Made by a program: the position numbers and the translations under genes
In this document: piece after piece, positions 1-6,223 of the stretch
Layout: every line of letters starts with the position of its first letter
Numbering within the stretch: the stretch's first letter is position 1
The notes under the pieces: model-generated
What the model saw: the letters and a program-made list of their open reading frames with translations, nothing else
What the model was told of the DNA's origin: nothing
The model's database searches: none
Assembly (NCBI GenBank): GCA_002350545.1
Contig: DEEY01000016.1
Coordinates: 13,703-27,990 of the forward strand
Direction of reading: 5' to 3'
Source of the DNA: Candidatus Saccharibacteria bacterium UBA2866
Lineage (GTDB): Bacteria; Patescibacteriota; Saccharimonadia; Saccharimonadales; Saccharimonadaceae
DNA: 14,288 nt

Positions 1-1565
1 ATATCACCAGCAAAATCTTCTGCGTCCATCAAATCGGTCAATACATATGCCTTATCAATATCTTTTGCTTCAATCGGCGTACCCTTTTCTACGTCTACCA
101 TTAATCCCATTGCTACGCCAGATACTGGTCGCGTCAAAGGCACGCCTGCGTCCATCAAAGCCATACACGATGAACAAGTCGCCGCCATCGAAGTTGAACC
201 ATTTTGTGACATAATCTCAGTTACCGAACGAATTGCATATGGGAACTCCTCCTCTGAAGGTAATACTGGAATCAAAGCTCGTTCCGCTAAATAACCATGC
301 CCAATTTCACGTCGCCCAGGCGAACCCATCCGACCCGGTTCGCCTACTGTGTAAGAAGGTGCATTATAATGATGCATATATCGCCTCTTACCTTCCGTCA
401 CCTCCATCGTATCAACTTCCTGCGAATAAGACAAAGGCGCCAAAGTCACAATATTCATTGCCTGTGTTACGCCACGCGTAAACAGTGACGAACCATGCAC
501 TCTCGGCAAAAGACCAACCTGTGACGACAAAGGCCTCACTTCGTCTAATTTTCGTCCATCCGGACGCACGCCTTCCTCTACAATTCCTCGCCTCACCTCT
601 TTAAAAACTGCTAACTCAAATGCCTGATCATACACATCGCGCAAATTATCATCATACCATTCCACCTTTTCGTTATCCGTTTCACCTTCACCTTTTGAAA
701 GCGCAAACTCATCGTGCATCGCATATTTTAAATCATCCAACATTTGTGCTCGTTCCATCACGTTACCACGAATTTTCGAACCAAACTTCCCATCCGTCCA
801 TTTCGCTACCTCTTCAATCACTTCCTCACTCGGCAAGACCAACTCATATTCCTTCTCTGGGGCTGCCACTTGCTTTGATAATTCTCTCTGCAAATCGAGC
901 ACTGGTTGCACATTTTCTACTGCCCAATGCATTGCTTCAATAATAGTTTCTTCTGGCACTTCCTTCATACCAGCTTCCACCATCATCACTTTACCATCTT
1001 TACAGGCTACCACGAGATCCATTGGTGATTCTTCACGCTCCTCTGCCGACAAAAACCCTTTAAACTCCCCGTCGATTTGCCCAATCCGAATTCCTGCCAC
1101 TGGCCCATCAAACGGCACACCAGCATTCATCAAAGCCGCTGAAGCTGCAATCATCGCCACACAATCTGGCCTAAACGCAGGATCCATTGACAAAACAGTA
1201 CAAACCACCTGCACCTCTTGTCGGTATCCCTTCGGGAACAAAGGACGAATCGGCCTGTCAATCAACCGCCCCACCAGCACTGCCTCATCCGTTGGCTTTC
1301 CTTCACGTTTGATAAATCTCGATCCCGAAATCTTTCCAGCTGCATACCACTTTTCTTCGTAATCAATCGAAAGTGGGAAATAATCCAATACTACTGGCTT
1401 CGTGCCAACTACTACAGACCCGAGCACCACCGTGTCACCATAGCGCACCAGCACCGACGAAGTGGTACGAAAACCTACTCGGTTTACCTCGAGAGTCAAA
1501 TCTCGCCCCAACCACTTCGTTGACACCGAAATAGTCTTCTTGCCATTAGGGTTAATAATTTCCAT
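1..1565 (-). CDS. pnp: Polyribonucleotide nucleotidyltransferase (PNPase), 5' part, cut by the window edge
   Basis: PNPase degrades RNA 3' to 5' by phosphorolysis and can add tails; it works as a trimer. About 521 codons are visible, starting MEIINPNGKKTISVS. The first RNase PH domain includes 'KREGKPTDEAVLVGRLIDRP' (around residues 86-105). An all-helical linker follows near 240-330. The second RNase PH domain begins at 'VRPDGRKLDEVRPL' and includes 'EPGRMGSPGRREIGHG' and 'EIMSQNGSTSMA', matching the family active site. The KH and S1 domains would lie beyond position 1. The start at 1565 is supported by AGAAAGGAAT a few bases upstream. The gene is usually directly downstream of rpsO; here a plus-strand gene sits between them and pnp has its own promoter. 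No abnormality is seen in the visible part. Confidence 0.97.
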   Translation of the reverse strand, partial: MEIINPNGKKTISVSTKWLGRDLTLEVNRVGFRTTSSVLVRYGDTVVLGSVVVGTKPVVLDYFPLSIDYEEKWYAAGKISGSRFIKREGKPTDEAVLVGRLIDRPIRPLFPKGYRQEVQVVCTVLSMDPAFRPDCVAMIAASAALMNAGVPFDGPVAGIRIGQIDGEFKGFLSAEEREESPMDLVVACKDGKVMMVEAGMKEVPEETIIEAMHWAVENVQPVLDLQRELSKQVAAPEKEYELVLPSEEVIEEVAKWTDGKFGSKIRGNVMERAQMLDDLKYAMHDEFALSKGEGETDNEKVEWYDDNLRDVYDQAFELAVFKEVRRGIVEEGVRPDGRKLDEVRPLSSQVGLLPRVHGSSLFTRGVTQAMNIVTLAPLSYSQEVDTMEVTEGKRRYMHHYNAPSYTVGEPGRMGSPGRREIGHGYLAERALIPVLPSEEEFPYAIRSVTEIMSQNGSTSMAATCSSCMALMDAGVPLTRPVSGVAMGLMVDVEKGTPIEAKDIDKAYVLTDLMDAEDFAGD

Positions 1566-1593
1566 AAAAATATTCCTTTCTTTGGGAAAACTT

Positions 1594-1621
1594 CAGGTAT
1601 CAGCCCCCTGTCTGATATCTG
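1594..1621 (-). promoter_or_regulatory. Hairpin in the pnp 5' leader
   Basis: In the minus-strand transcript CAGATATCAG (1621-1612) pairs with CTGATACCTG (1603-1594): nine pairs and one A-C mismatch around an 8-nt loop. A weaker outer stem (GGGAA with TTCCC) may close it. It lies roughly 30 nt upstream of the start codon. In E. coli a pnp leader hairpin is cut by RNase III and then used for PNPase autoregulation; a similar role here is inference only. Confidence 0.45.
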
Positions 1622-1650
1622 CCGTCTTCCCTATTGTTAATGTTACCCTT

Positions 1651-1679
1651 ATTATACCAAATCTTGATTTTTTTCGCAA
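1651..1679 (-). promoter_or_regulatory. pnp promoter
   Basis: On the minus strand, TTGCGA (1679-1674), a 17-nt spacer and TATAAT (1656-1651) preceded by TGG, an extended -10. The predicted start near 1644 gives a leader of about 79 nt. Its -35 box interleaves with that of the divergent plus-strand promoter at 1664-1692, so the two probably cannot be occupied at once. Confidence 0.7.
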
Positions 1680-1692
1680 AATATGCTATAAT
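1664..1692 (+). promoter_or_regulatory. Promoter of the small gene at 1746
   Basis: TTGATT (1664-1669), 17-nt spacer, TATAAT (1687-1692) with TGC before it, an extended -10. The predicted start is near 1699, giving a leader of about 47 nt that ends in a GGGAGGG Shine-Dalgarno site (1735-1741). Confidence 0.7.
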
Positions 1693-1745
1693 TAAACTAG
1701 AGCATTACGGCTCAAATCTATGTTTATTTTTACAGGGAGGGTATA

Positions 1746-2060
1746 ATGATAAACATCGTACACATCAACATCCATTTTAATGACGAGCGCAATATTACTG
1801 CTCTCGAACTTAAAATGAAGGCGATTCCAGAGGAACAGGGAAACAGAGACCGGCAACATCTTGTCGCTAGAGTCTCTGCAGCGTTTTATTCGACAACGCT
1901 ATTTTCCGACATCGGAAAGACTTTAAAAACTACGTTGAACCCAAAAAGAAACGACGTAGTCAACCTGTTCGTCTCTTTCGAGAAAAACAATCTGACACTT
2001 GAGGATATCTCAAGATTTATCCACTCGTATCAGGAAGCTCTTGATAACTCGCCATTCTAA
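1746..2060 (+). CDS. Small uncharacterised protein, 104 aa
   Basis: I do not recognise this family. The product is a soluble, mixed-charge protein starting MINIVHINIHFNDERN. It has no signal peptide or membrane segment; the C-terminal third, with 'NNLTLEDISRFIHSYQEAL', looks helical. Its reality is supported by a near-consensus promoter at 1664-1692, a GGGAGGG ribosome-binding site at 1735-1741 and a terminator directly after its stop. It sits on the opposite strand between rpsO and pnp, two genes that are adjacent and cotranscribed in most bacteria. This suggests an insertion between them, or a gene whose divergent promoter is coupled to that of pnp. It could be lineage-specific. Function unknown. 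Confidence 0.75.
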   Translation: MINIVHINIHFNDERNITALELKMKAIPEEQGNRDRQHLVARVSAAFYSTTLFSDIGKTLKTTLNPKRNDVVNLFVSFEKNNLTLEDISRFIHSYQEALDNSPF

Positions 2061-2065
2061 CTAAC

Positions 2066-2100
2066 AAAAACCCGCCGGTTTTATCCGACGGGTTCTTTTT
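2066..2100. terminator. Bidirectional intrinsic terminator between the 1746 gene and rpsO
   Basis: AACCCG (2069-2074) pairs with CGGGTT (2089-2094) and CGG (2076-2078) with CCG (2085-2087), with one C/A mismatch and a 6-nt loop. Runs of T follow on the plus strand (2096-2100) and on the minus strand (complement of 2066-2070). It can therefore end both convergent transcripts. Confidence 0.85.
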
Positions 2101-2111
2101 CTTTGACAAAT

Positions 2112-2378
2112 TTATTTTCTGAGGCCTAATTTCTTAACAGTCTTCTTATATAGCTCAAAATCGGTCTCTTCAAGATAACGAAGCAATCTCTTACGCTTCC
2201 CTACCATTTGCATTAAACCTCTTTTGGCCATAAAGTCATGTTTGTTCTTCTTCACGTGTTCGGTCACTTCTTTGATCCGTTCAGTGAGAATCGAAACTTG
2301 AACTTCAGGAGAACCAACGTCCGCCTTATTACGGGCAACCTTGGCAATAGCCTTGTCTTTATTCTCTTTTGTTATCAT
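2112..2378 (-). CDS. rpsO: 30S ribosomal protein S15
   Basis: S15 binds 16S rRNA in the platform of the small subunit and bridges to the 50S. The 88-residue product contains the family hallmarks 'VGSPEVQVSILTERI' (about 21-35), 'HDFMAKRGLMQMVGKRKRLLRYLE' and the C-terminal 'YKKTVKKLGLRK'. An upstream in-frame ATG at 2387 would add three residues (MGC). I reject it because that ATG overlaps the -10 box TATAAT (2391-2386) and would not be transcribed. ATG 2378 lies at the predicted transcription start, so the mRNA is probably leaderless. Terminated by the hairpin at 2066-2100, so it is not cotranscribed with pnp. Confidence 0.96.
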   Translation of the reverse strand: MITKENKDKAIAKVARNKADVGSPEVQVSILTERIKEVTEHVKKNKHDFMAKRGLMQMVGKRKRLLRYLEETDFELYKKTVKKLGLRK

Positions 2379-2385
2379 GCACCCC

Positions 2386-2414
2386 ATTATACCACTTACC
2401 CCCTAAAAAGTAAA
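2386..2414 (-). promoter_or_regulatory. rpsO promoter, predicted leaderless
   Basis: On the minus strand TTTACT (2414-2409), 17-nt spacer, TGG then TATAAT (2391-2386). Only GGGGTGC separates the -10 box from ATG 2378, so transcription should start at or within a base of the start codon. Confidence 0.65.
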
Positions 2415-2424
2415 CACCTACACC

Positions 2425-2453
2425 TTGTTAATTTACCTAAATTAAGCTACAAT
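2425..2453 (+). promoter_or_regulatory. Promoter of the DUF5674-truB operon, predicted leaderless
   Basis: TTGTTA (2425-2430), 17-nt spacer, TACAAT (2448-2453). Seven bases (TATACAT) separate it from the ATG at 2461 and no Shine-Dalgarno sequence is present, so the mRNA probably begins at the start codon. It is back to back with the rpsO promoter. Confidence 0.6.
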
Positions 2454-2460
2454 TATACAT

Positions 2461-2805
2461 ATGAAAATACTAGATACCCCAATTAGCAAAAACGAACTCA
2501 TTGAATCGTCCAAAAACTTCATTGATGAACACGCTATTAAGGGGGTAGTGGATGTCAAACAAGAACTCCTAGCAGTAGATTCGCCAATGCATTACGATTG
2601 CGAACAATTGCTCCTTGAAAACGGTTCGAAGCAAACCGATTTATGGGGAATTAATCTTTATTTAGACAGTGACGATATCGATGATTTAGTCGAATTTGAC
2701 TCCATGATAAATATCCGTCCTGCACAGGGCAATCGTTCCCGCTCCGTCGAAAACCCCGAAATACAAGCAACAATCAAATCAATAGTTTCAAAATGGCTAA
2801 TATAA
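2461..2805 (+). CDS. DUF5674-type protein, 114 aa
   Basis: Small soluble protein of unknown function. The segment 'VVDVKQELLAVDSPMHYDCEQLLLENGSK' followed by 'LWGINLY' and 'VEFDSMINIRPAQGNRSRSVENPEI' matches, from memory, the core of DUF5674, which occurs in CPR bacteria and some archaea and other bacteria; this was not checked by a search. The GNRSR stretch and the preceding acidic residues look like a conserved, possibly catalytic or ligand-binding site. First gene of an operon with the 113-aa protein and truB, overlapping the next gene by 13 nt. No signal peptide or membrane helix. Start chosen from the promoter spacing. Confidence 0.85.
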   Translation: MKILDTPISKNELIESSKNFIDEHAIKGVVDVKQELLAVDSPMHYDCEQLLLENGSKQTDLWGINLYLDSDDIDDLVEFDSMINIRPAQGNRSRSVENPEIQATIKSIVSKWLI

Positions 2806-3134
2806 ATTACATCCATAGCGATGAAGCGCGCAAAGACTGGCTCACCCGCCCCATCACTTATCAAATGGGTAACATTGGCAGTGAAGTCTCCAGGTCACTA
2901 AAATGGAACACCAAAAACCAAACTCGCGCCAATAAGGCCATCGATCGTGCCCTGGAACTATTCGACTTTACTATCGAAGCCAATCTCAAAAATCATGCTC
3001 GTCTCACCGAAATTTTAAAAGCCCGTGAAGAATTCTGTGATTACTTCTTTGGAAATAATTCTTGGCACACAAATCCAGCAAAAATGCAAAAATACTACGA
3101 TCAATTCGTTATGATGGAGCAACTTCACCCATGA
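2793..3134 (+). CDS. Small conserved-looking helical protein, 113 aa
   Basis: Function unknown. The pattern 'DWLTRPITYQMGNIGSEVSRSLKWN', then 'ANKAIDRALELFDFTI', then 'RLTEILKAREEFCDYFFG' resembles small uncharacterised bacterial and archaeal proteins that I recall under 'hypothetical protein', with a helical-bundle look. No membrane segment. It starts inside the end of the DUF5674 gene and its stop overlaps the truB start (ATGA), so all three genes are translationally coupled. No good Shine-Dalgarno site precedes ATG 2793. The tight pairing with the DUF5674 gene suggests the two small proteins act together, but a toxin-antitoxin role would be guesswork. Confidence 0.8.
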   Translation: MANINYIHSDEARKDWLTRPITYQMGNIGSEVSRSLKWNTKNQTRANKAIDRALELFDFTIEANLKNHARLTEILKAREEFCDYFFGNNSWHTNPAKMQKYYDQFVMMEQLHP

Positions 3135-3859
3135 AAGATGAAAACCAAATCATCCTAGTAGACAAACCCGCCGGCATTTCCAGTTTTGGCGTAGTTGCCA
3201 AAGTCCGAGGTTATCTTAAAAACGAATTTGGCCACAAGATAAAAGTCGGCCACACCGGTACTTTAGATCCCTTCGCCACCGGCCTCCTGATTCTCTTGAC
3301 TGGCAAAAACACCAAAAAATCCAATGAATTCTTAAAACTCGACAAAATCTACGAAGCCACCCTCAAGCTCGGCTTCATCTCCAGCACCGGCGACCCAGAA
3401 GGGCAAATTCAGACATTCTTAGTTGAGGACATTTCGGAGCCTGGCAAGGCGAGAATTAGGGCGTTTTCCCCTGTGGCGACAGGGGAAAACGACCCGTGTC
3501 CGAAACTAAGTAATGTCGAATTTGCCCTATCTTCGTTCATCGGTACTATTACCCAAACCCCACCTCGTTTCAGCGCAATCAAGATTAATGGTGAGCGCGC
3601 CTACAAACTCGCAAGAAAAGGCCAAGACTTTGAAATCCCCAGTCGTAAAGTGGAAATCTATTCCATCAATATTTTAAACTACAATTACCCCGAACTAAAA
3701 ATCCGCGTCCATTGCAGTTCTGGTACTTATATCCGCACTCTCGCCGAAGATATCGGCAAAAAACTAAACACCGGCGCTTACCTCACTGAACTTCGCAGAA
3801 TCAAAATCGGAGACTACGATATCAAAGATGCTCTCCCTCTCTCCCATTTCACCAAATAA
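3131..3859 (+). CDS. truB: tRNA pseudouridine-55 synthase, interrupted in frame by a palindromic element
   Basis: TruB isomerises U55 to pseudouridine in the T-loop of tRNAs. The 242-aa product has the catalytic motif 'VGHTGTLDPFATG' with Asp46 as nucleophile, then 'TPPRFSAIKINGERAYKLAR', 'SGTYIRTLAEDIG' and 'ELRRIKIGDY'. It ends there, so the C-terminal PUA domain of longer TruBs is absent. The start at 3131 forms an ATGA overlap with the previous gene; a start at 3062 would overlap that gene by 73 nt and add 23 unconserved residues. After 'STGDPEGQIQ' the protein carries about 30 extra residues (roughly 99-128). These are encoded by the repeat at 3412-3517 and fall in a loop whose length varies in the family. 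Confidence 0.95.
   Translation: MKDENQIILVDKPAGISSFGVVAKVRGYLKNEFGHKIKVGHTGTLDPFATGLLILLTGKNTKKSNEFLKLDKIYEATLKLGFISSTGDPEGQIQTFLVEDISEPGKARIRAFSPVATGENDPCPKLSNVEFALSSFIGTITQTPPRFSAIKINGERAYKLARKGQDFEIPSRKVEIYSINILNYNYPELKIRVHCSSGTYIRTLAEDIGKKLNTGAYLTELRRIKIGDYDIKDALPLSHFTK
3412..3517 (+). repeat. Palindromic element inside truB (copy 1)
   Basis: Left arm GACATTCTTAGTT (3412-3424) pairs with right arm AACTAAGTAATGTC (3504-3517) with one bulged base. The core runs from GAGGAC (3425-3430) to GTGTCCGA (3496-3503), 79 nt. Inside it CGTTTTCCCCTGT (3462-3474) and ACAGGGGAAAACG (3479-3491) form a perfect 13-bp stem with loop GGCG, and GCCT/AGGC (3439-3450) forms a smaller hairpin. The whole element is open in the truB frame and begins 'GAG GAC' (Glu-Asp), as does the murB copy. 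Core plus right arm is 93 nt, exactly 31 codons. Confidence 0.85.
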
Positions 3860-3861
3860 TA

Positions 3862-3870
3862 TGTTACAAT
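3862..3870 (+). promoter_or_regulatory. Extended -10 promoter of the PRC-barrel gene, predicted leaderless
   Basis: TGT followed by TACAAT (3865-3870), six bases before ATG 3877. No convincing -35 hexamer and no Shine-Dalgarno site are present. It starts three bases after the truB stop. Confidence 0.5.
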
Positions 3871-3876
3871 TAACTT

Positions 3877-4482
3877 ATGTTAGTCATGAACTCGCGTCTT
3901 ATTAGCGCCCCAGTTTTGAGTGTTCAGGCCGGTGGTCCAATTGGTAAAATCACCAGCACGATTATCGACCCAAACGATCTCAAAATCATCGCCTTTCGTT
4001 TAGAAGGTCCCCTCGTTAATAAACAACAAAACCTCCTCGACGCTCGTTCTATCCGCGAATACTCCAATTATGGCTTTGTTATCGATGATATCGATGAGTT
4101 AATCGGGCCTGATGACGTCATCAAAATCAGCGATATCCTAAAACTTAATTTTGATCTCCTAAATCTTAAAGTTGAAACCAAAAAAGGCAGCAAACTAGGT
4201 AAAGTCCAAGATTTCACCGTCACTTCCGAAGATTTCATAGTCCAACAAATCATTGTTAAACGTCCCGCCGTCAAAGCTCTTATAGATCCCGAACTCACCA
4301 TTTCTAGAAAAGAAATTGTTGAAATCACTGACTATAAAGTCATCATTAAAGACGAAGAAAAAGTTCTCAAACAAAAAGCCGAAAAAGAAGATTTTGTCCC
4401 CAATTTTGTTAATCCTTTTCGTGAGTCACAACCTGGCTTTGCGCCAGCTGATACGAAAAACCCTGGCGCACAAGATAACTAA
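3877..4482 (+). CDS. PRC-barrel domain protein, 201 aa
   Basis: Two consecutive PRC-barrel-like beta domains are visible: about residues 5-82 ('SRLISAPVLSVQAGGPIGKI' through 'DIDELIGPDDVIKISDI') and about 91-155 ('LLNLKVETKKGSKLGKVQDF' onward, ending 'REIVEI'-like 'RKEIVEITDYKVII'). PRC barrels occur in photosynthetic reaction-centre H subunits and in RimM, and often mediate protein or RNA contacts. A specific role here cannot be read from sequence. The C-terminal ~45 residues are charged and disordered-looking, and the last 74 nt overlap the 3' end of recX on the other strand. A second ATG at 3886 is possible, but the spacing to the -10 box favours 3877. Confidence 0.85.
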   Translation: MLVMNSRLISAPVLSVQAGGPIGKITSTIIDPNDLKIIAFRLEGPLVNKQQNLLDARSIREYSNYGFVIDDIDELIGPDDVIKISDILKLNFDLLNLKVETKKGSKLGKVQDFTVTSEDFIVQQIIVKRPAVKALIDPELTISRKEIVEITDYKVIIKDEEKVLKQKAEKEDFVPNFVNPFRESQPGFAPADTKNPGAQDN

Positions 4483-5095
4483 TTAGTTTCTCATCATCAT
4501 ATTTTGCACGTTTTTTTGCAATTATTTTTAATATCTCTTCTTCATCATTCCGTTTATCCAATACCTCTTCGACTATTTCTCTAGATATTCCCTTCTTTAT
4601 CAACTCTAAAGATAATCTTTTTCTTGAAACCCCTTTTTTCACAAACCGATTCTCCACCCAAAACTCCGCAAACCTCCGGTCGTCTAAATACCCCTTATCA
4701 ATAAGCCGAGCAATTATTTCATCAGAAAACTCCGACATATCCTTTGAGGACAGTCCGCGACTAACGAGAAGCGGTTTTAGCGACTGAGCCCCGTGACGAC
4801 GGGCGCGAGGGAGCGTGTCCGAAAAGGATTGTCGGAGTTTTCTATTCAAATAGTCTTTGGTTTCTCTAACCGATCTTGGACGAACCAACACCCACTCAAG
4901 CGTCCTTTGATACAGCTTTCCAAACTCCGAAGCTCTTTTAAACTCTATCAATTGATTATCATCAATTTCTAAACCAACTTTAATTCTAAAATCCACCACT
5001 TGTGTCACATCTAATGAAAACGAATATTCATCGTCAACAAAAACATTGACTCGGTTTGGATTTTTCACTCCTTGTTTAATATTAGTGATCTTCAT
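4409..5095 (-). CDS. recX: RecX regulatory protein, interrupted in frame by a palindromic element
   Basis: RecX binds RecA filaments and limits their growth. The 228-aa protein shows the helical RecX repeats: 'YQRTLEWVLVRPRSVRETKDYLNRKL' (62-87), 'DEIIARLIDKGYLDDRRFAEFWVENR' (around 125-150), and a C-terminal repeat ending 'DDEKLISYLVRQGFSYQLAQSQV'. The start overlaps the recA stop by one base (TAATG), so the two genes are coupled. Residues about 85-124 ('RQSFSDTLPRARRHGAQSLK' and following) are not RecX-like; they are encoded by the repeat at 4724-4843 and separate two helices that normally follow closely. The 3' end overlaps the convergent PRC-barrel gene by 74 nt. Confidence 0.92.
   Translation of the reverse strand: MKITNIKQGVKNPNRVNVFVDDEYSFSLDVTQVVDFRIKVGLEIDDNQLIEFKRASEFGKLYQRTLEWVLVRPRSVRETKDYLNRKLRQSFSDTLPRARRHGAQSLKPLLVSRGLSSKDMSEFSDEIIARLIDKGYLDDRRFAEFWVENRFVKKGVSRKRLSLELIKKGISREIVEEVLDKRNDEEEILKIIAKKRAKYDDEKLISYLVRQGFSYQLAQSQVVTHEKD
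4724..4843 (+). repeat. Palindromic element inside recX (copy 2, inverted relative to the gene)
   Basis: Arms 4724-4745 and 4823-4843 are complementary over 21 bp with a single bulged T at 4738 (AGAAAACTCCGACA with TGTCGGAGTTTTCT, then ATCCTTT with AAAGGAT). The core runs from GAGGAC (4746-4751) to GTGTCCGA (4815-4822), 77 nt, with an internal CCCGT-GACG-ACGGG hairpin around 4790-4803. It shares GAGCGTGTCCGA exactly with the murB copy. The element reads in the conserved orientation on the plus strand while recX is on the minus strand, yet it is open in the recX frame. Core plus left arm is 99 nt, 33 codons. Confidence 0.85.
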
Positions 5096-6132
5096 TAATC
5101 CTGAGATGCCTTTTCGCGCACTTTCGTTTCAATCTCTGCCATTAGTTCCGGTTTCTCACGGAACAACTTCTTCACCGCTTCACGCCCTTGCCCCAATGTC
5201 TCACCATTATACTTAATAAACGCACCTGATTTCTCCAAAATTCCATACAAAACCCCAAGATCCAACACATCGCCCGGTTTTGAAATCCCCTCGTTATACA
5301 TAATGTCAAATTCCGCCGTCCTAAACGGTGCCGCAATTTTATTCTTTACTACTTTAATTTTCGTTCGGTTACCAGAGATTGAATCACCTTCTTTAATCTG
5401 ACCAATCCGCCGAATATCTACTCGCACCGAAGCATAAAACTTTAAAGCATTACCTCCAGTCGTCGTTTCCGGATTGCCAAACATCACACCAATCTTCATC
5501 CGAATCTGATTGATGAATATCACCGTTGCGCGAGATTTTGAAATGATACCCGTGAGTTTCCGCATCGCTTGCGACATCAACCGCGCCTGAAGCCCCATTT
5601 GCGCATCGCCCATATCGCCATCAATCTCGGCCTGTGGTACCAAAGCCGCCACTGAATCCACCACAATCAAATCCACTGCATTTGAGCGCACCAATGTTTC
5701 ACAAATTTCCAAAGCTTGTTCTCCATTATCCGGCTGCGAAATCAAAAGATCAGCTGTATTTACTCCAATCTTCTTCGCATAAGCCGGGTCCAAAGCATGC
5801 TCCGCATCAATAAACGCTGCCTGACCACCTTGCTTTTGCATTTCCGCAATCGCATGTAACGCCAAAGTTGTCTTACCGGAAGATTCCGGCCCATAAATCT
5901 CAATAATTCTACCTTTCGGCCAACCACCCCCCAACGCCAAATCTAAACTAAGAGACCCCGACGGCAATAATTCCACATCCATCTTCGGGGTTTCACCGAG
6001 TTTCATAATTGAACCGTCACCAAATTGTTTCGTAATTTGCGCAATTGCCAATTTTAATGCTTCGGATTTTCCATCCTCTGCCTTATCAGCTTTATTGTTT
6101 TTCTTTTCCACCACCGCATCTTTTTTTGCCAT
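5095..6132 (-). CDS. recA: Recombinase RecA
   Basis: RecA forms ATP-dependent filaments on single-stranded DNA, catalyses strand exchange and drives LexA-type cleavage where that system exists. The 345-aa product is full length. Walker A is GPESSGKT (81-88), the catalytic glutamate lies in 'FIDAEHALDP' (Glu111), Walker B is LIVVDS (155-160), and 'FINQIRMKIGVMFGNPETTTGG' covers the L2 region. An N-terminal Lys-rich stretch of about 20 residues is somewhat longer than in E. coli. The start is fixed by AGAAAGG (6149-6143) ten bases upstream. recX follows with a one-base overlap. I see no obvious LexA box upstream. Confidence 0.98.
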   Translation of the reverse strand: MAKKDAVVEKKNNKADKAEDGKSEALKLAIAQITKQFGDGSIMKLGETPKMDVELLPSGSLSLDLALGGGWPKGRIIEIYGPESSGKTTLALHAIAEMQKQGGQAAFIDAEHALDPAYAKKIGVNTADLLISQPDNGEQALEICETLVRSNAVDLIVVDSVAALVPQAEIDGDMGDAQMGLQARLMSQAMRKLTGIISKSRATVIFINQIRMKIGVMFGNPETTTGGNALKFYASVRVDIRRIGQIKEGDSISGNRTKIKVVKNKIAAPFRTAEFDIMYNEGISKPGDVLDLGVLYGILEKSGAFIKYNGETLGQGREAVKKLFREKPELMAEIETKVREKASQD

Positions 6133-6156
6133 AATAGTATTACCTTTCTATTGACA

Positions 6157-6162
6157 ATTATA
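6157..6162 (-). promoter_or_regulatory. recA -10 element
   Basis: TATAAT at 6162-6157 on the minus strand, with TG immediately before it and no good -35 hexamer. The predicted start is near 6150, so the leader would begin at the AGAAAGG ribosome-binding site (6149-6143). Confidence 0.5.
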
Positions 6163-6188
6163 CATTATTTTATAAAATGAAGATAGGG

Positions 6189-6217
6189 TTGATTTTAACA
6201 ATCTTGTATGGTAGAAT
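6189..6217 (+). promoter_or_regulatory. Plus-strand promoter without a downstream gene
   Basis: TTGATT (6189-6194), 17-nt spacer, TAGAAT (6212-6217) with TGG before it. The predicted start is near 6224, only about nine bases before a terminator hairpin. No ORF of note follows. Confidence 0.45.
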
Positions 6218-6223
6218 CAATTT

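Noticed and set aside
318..345. 9-bp perfect inverted repeat AGGCGAACC/GGTTCGCCT in pnp
   Set aside because: It encodes the conserved PNPase stretch GEPGRMGSPGR and lacks the GAGGAC/GTGTCCGA ends, so it is not a fourth palindromic element.
357..375. TATAAT-like sequence in pnp
   Set aside because: Internal to conserved coding sequence, with no gene start nearby.
2379..2387. Upstream ATG of rpsO giving MGC extension
   Set aside because: It overlaps the -10 box of the promoter and would not be transcribed.
3062..3130. Longer truB reading frame
   Set aside because: It would overlap the previous gene by 73 nt, the added residues are unconserved, and ATG 3131 gives a typical ATGA overlap.
4440..4470. 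8-bp inverted repeat TGCGCCAG/CTGGCGCA at the recX/PRC-barrel overlap
   Set aside because: No T tract on either side and it lies in conserved RecX coding sequence; not convincing as a terminator or element.
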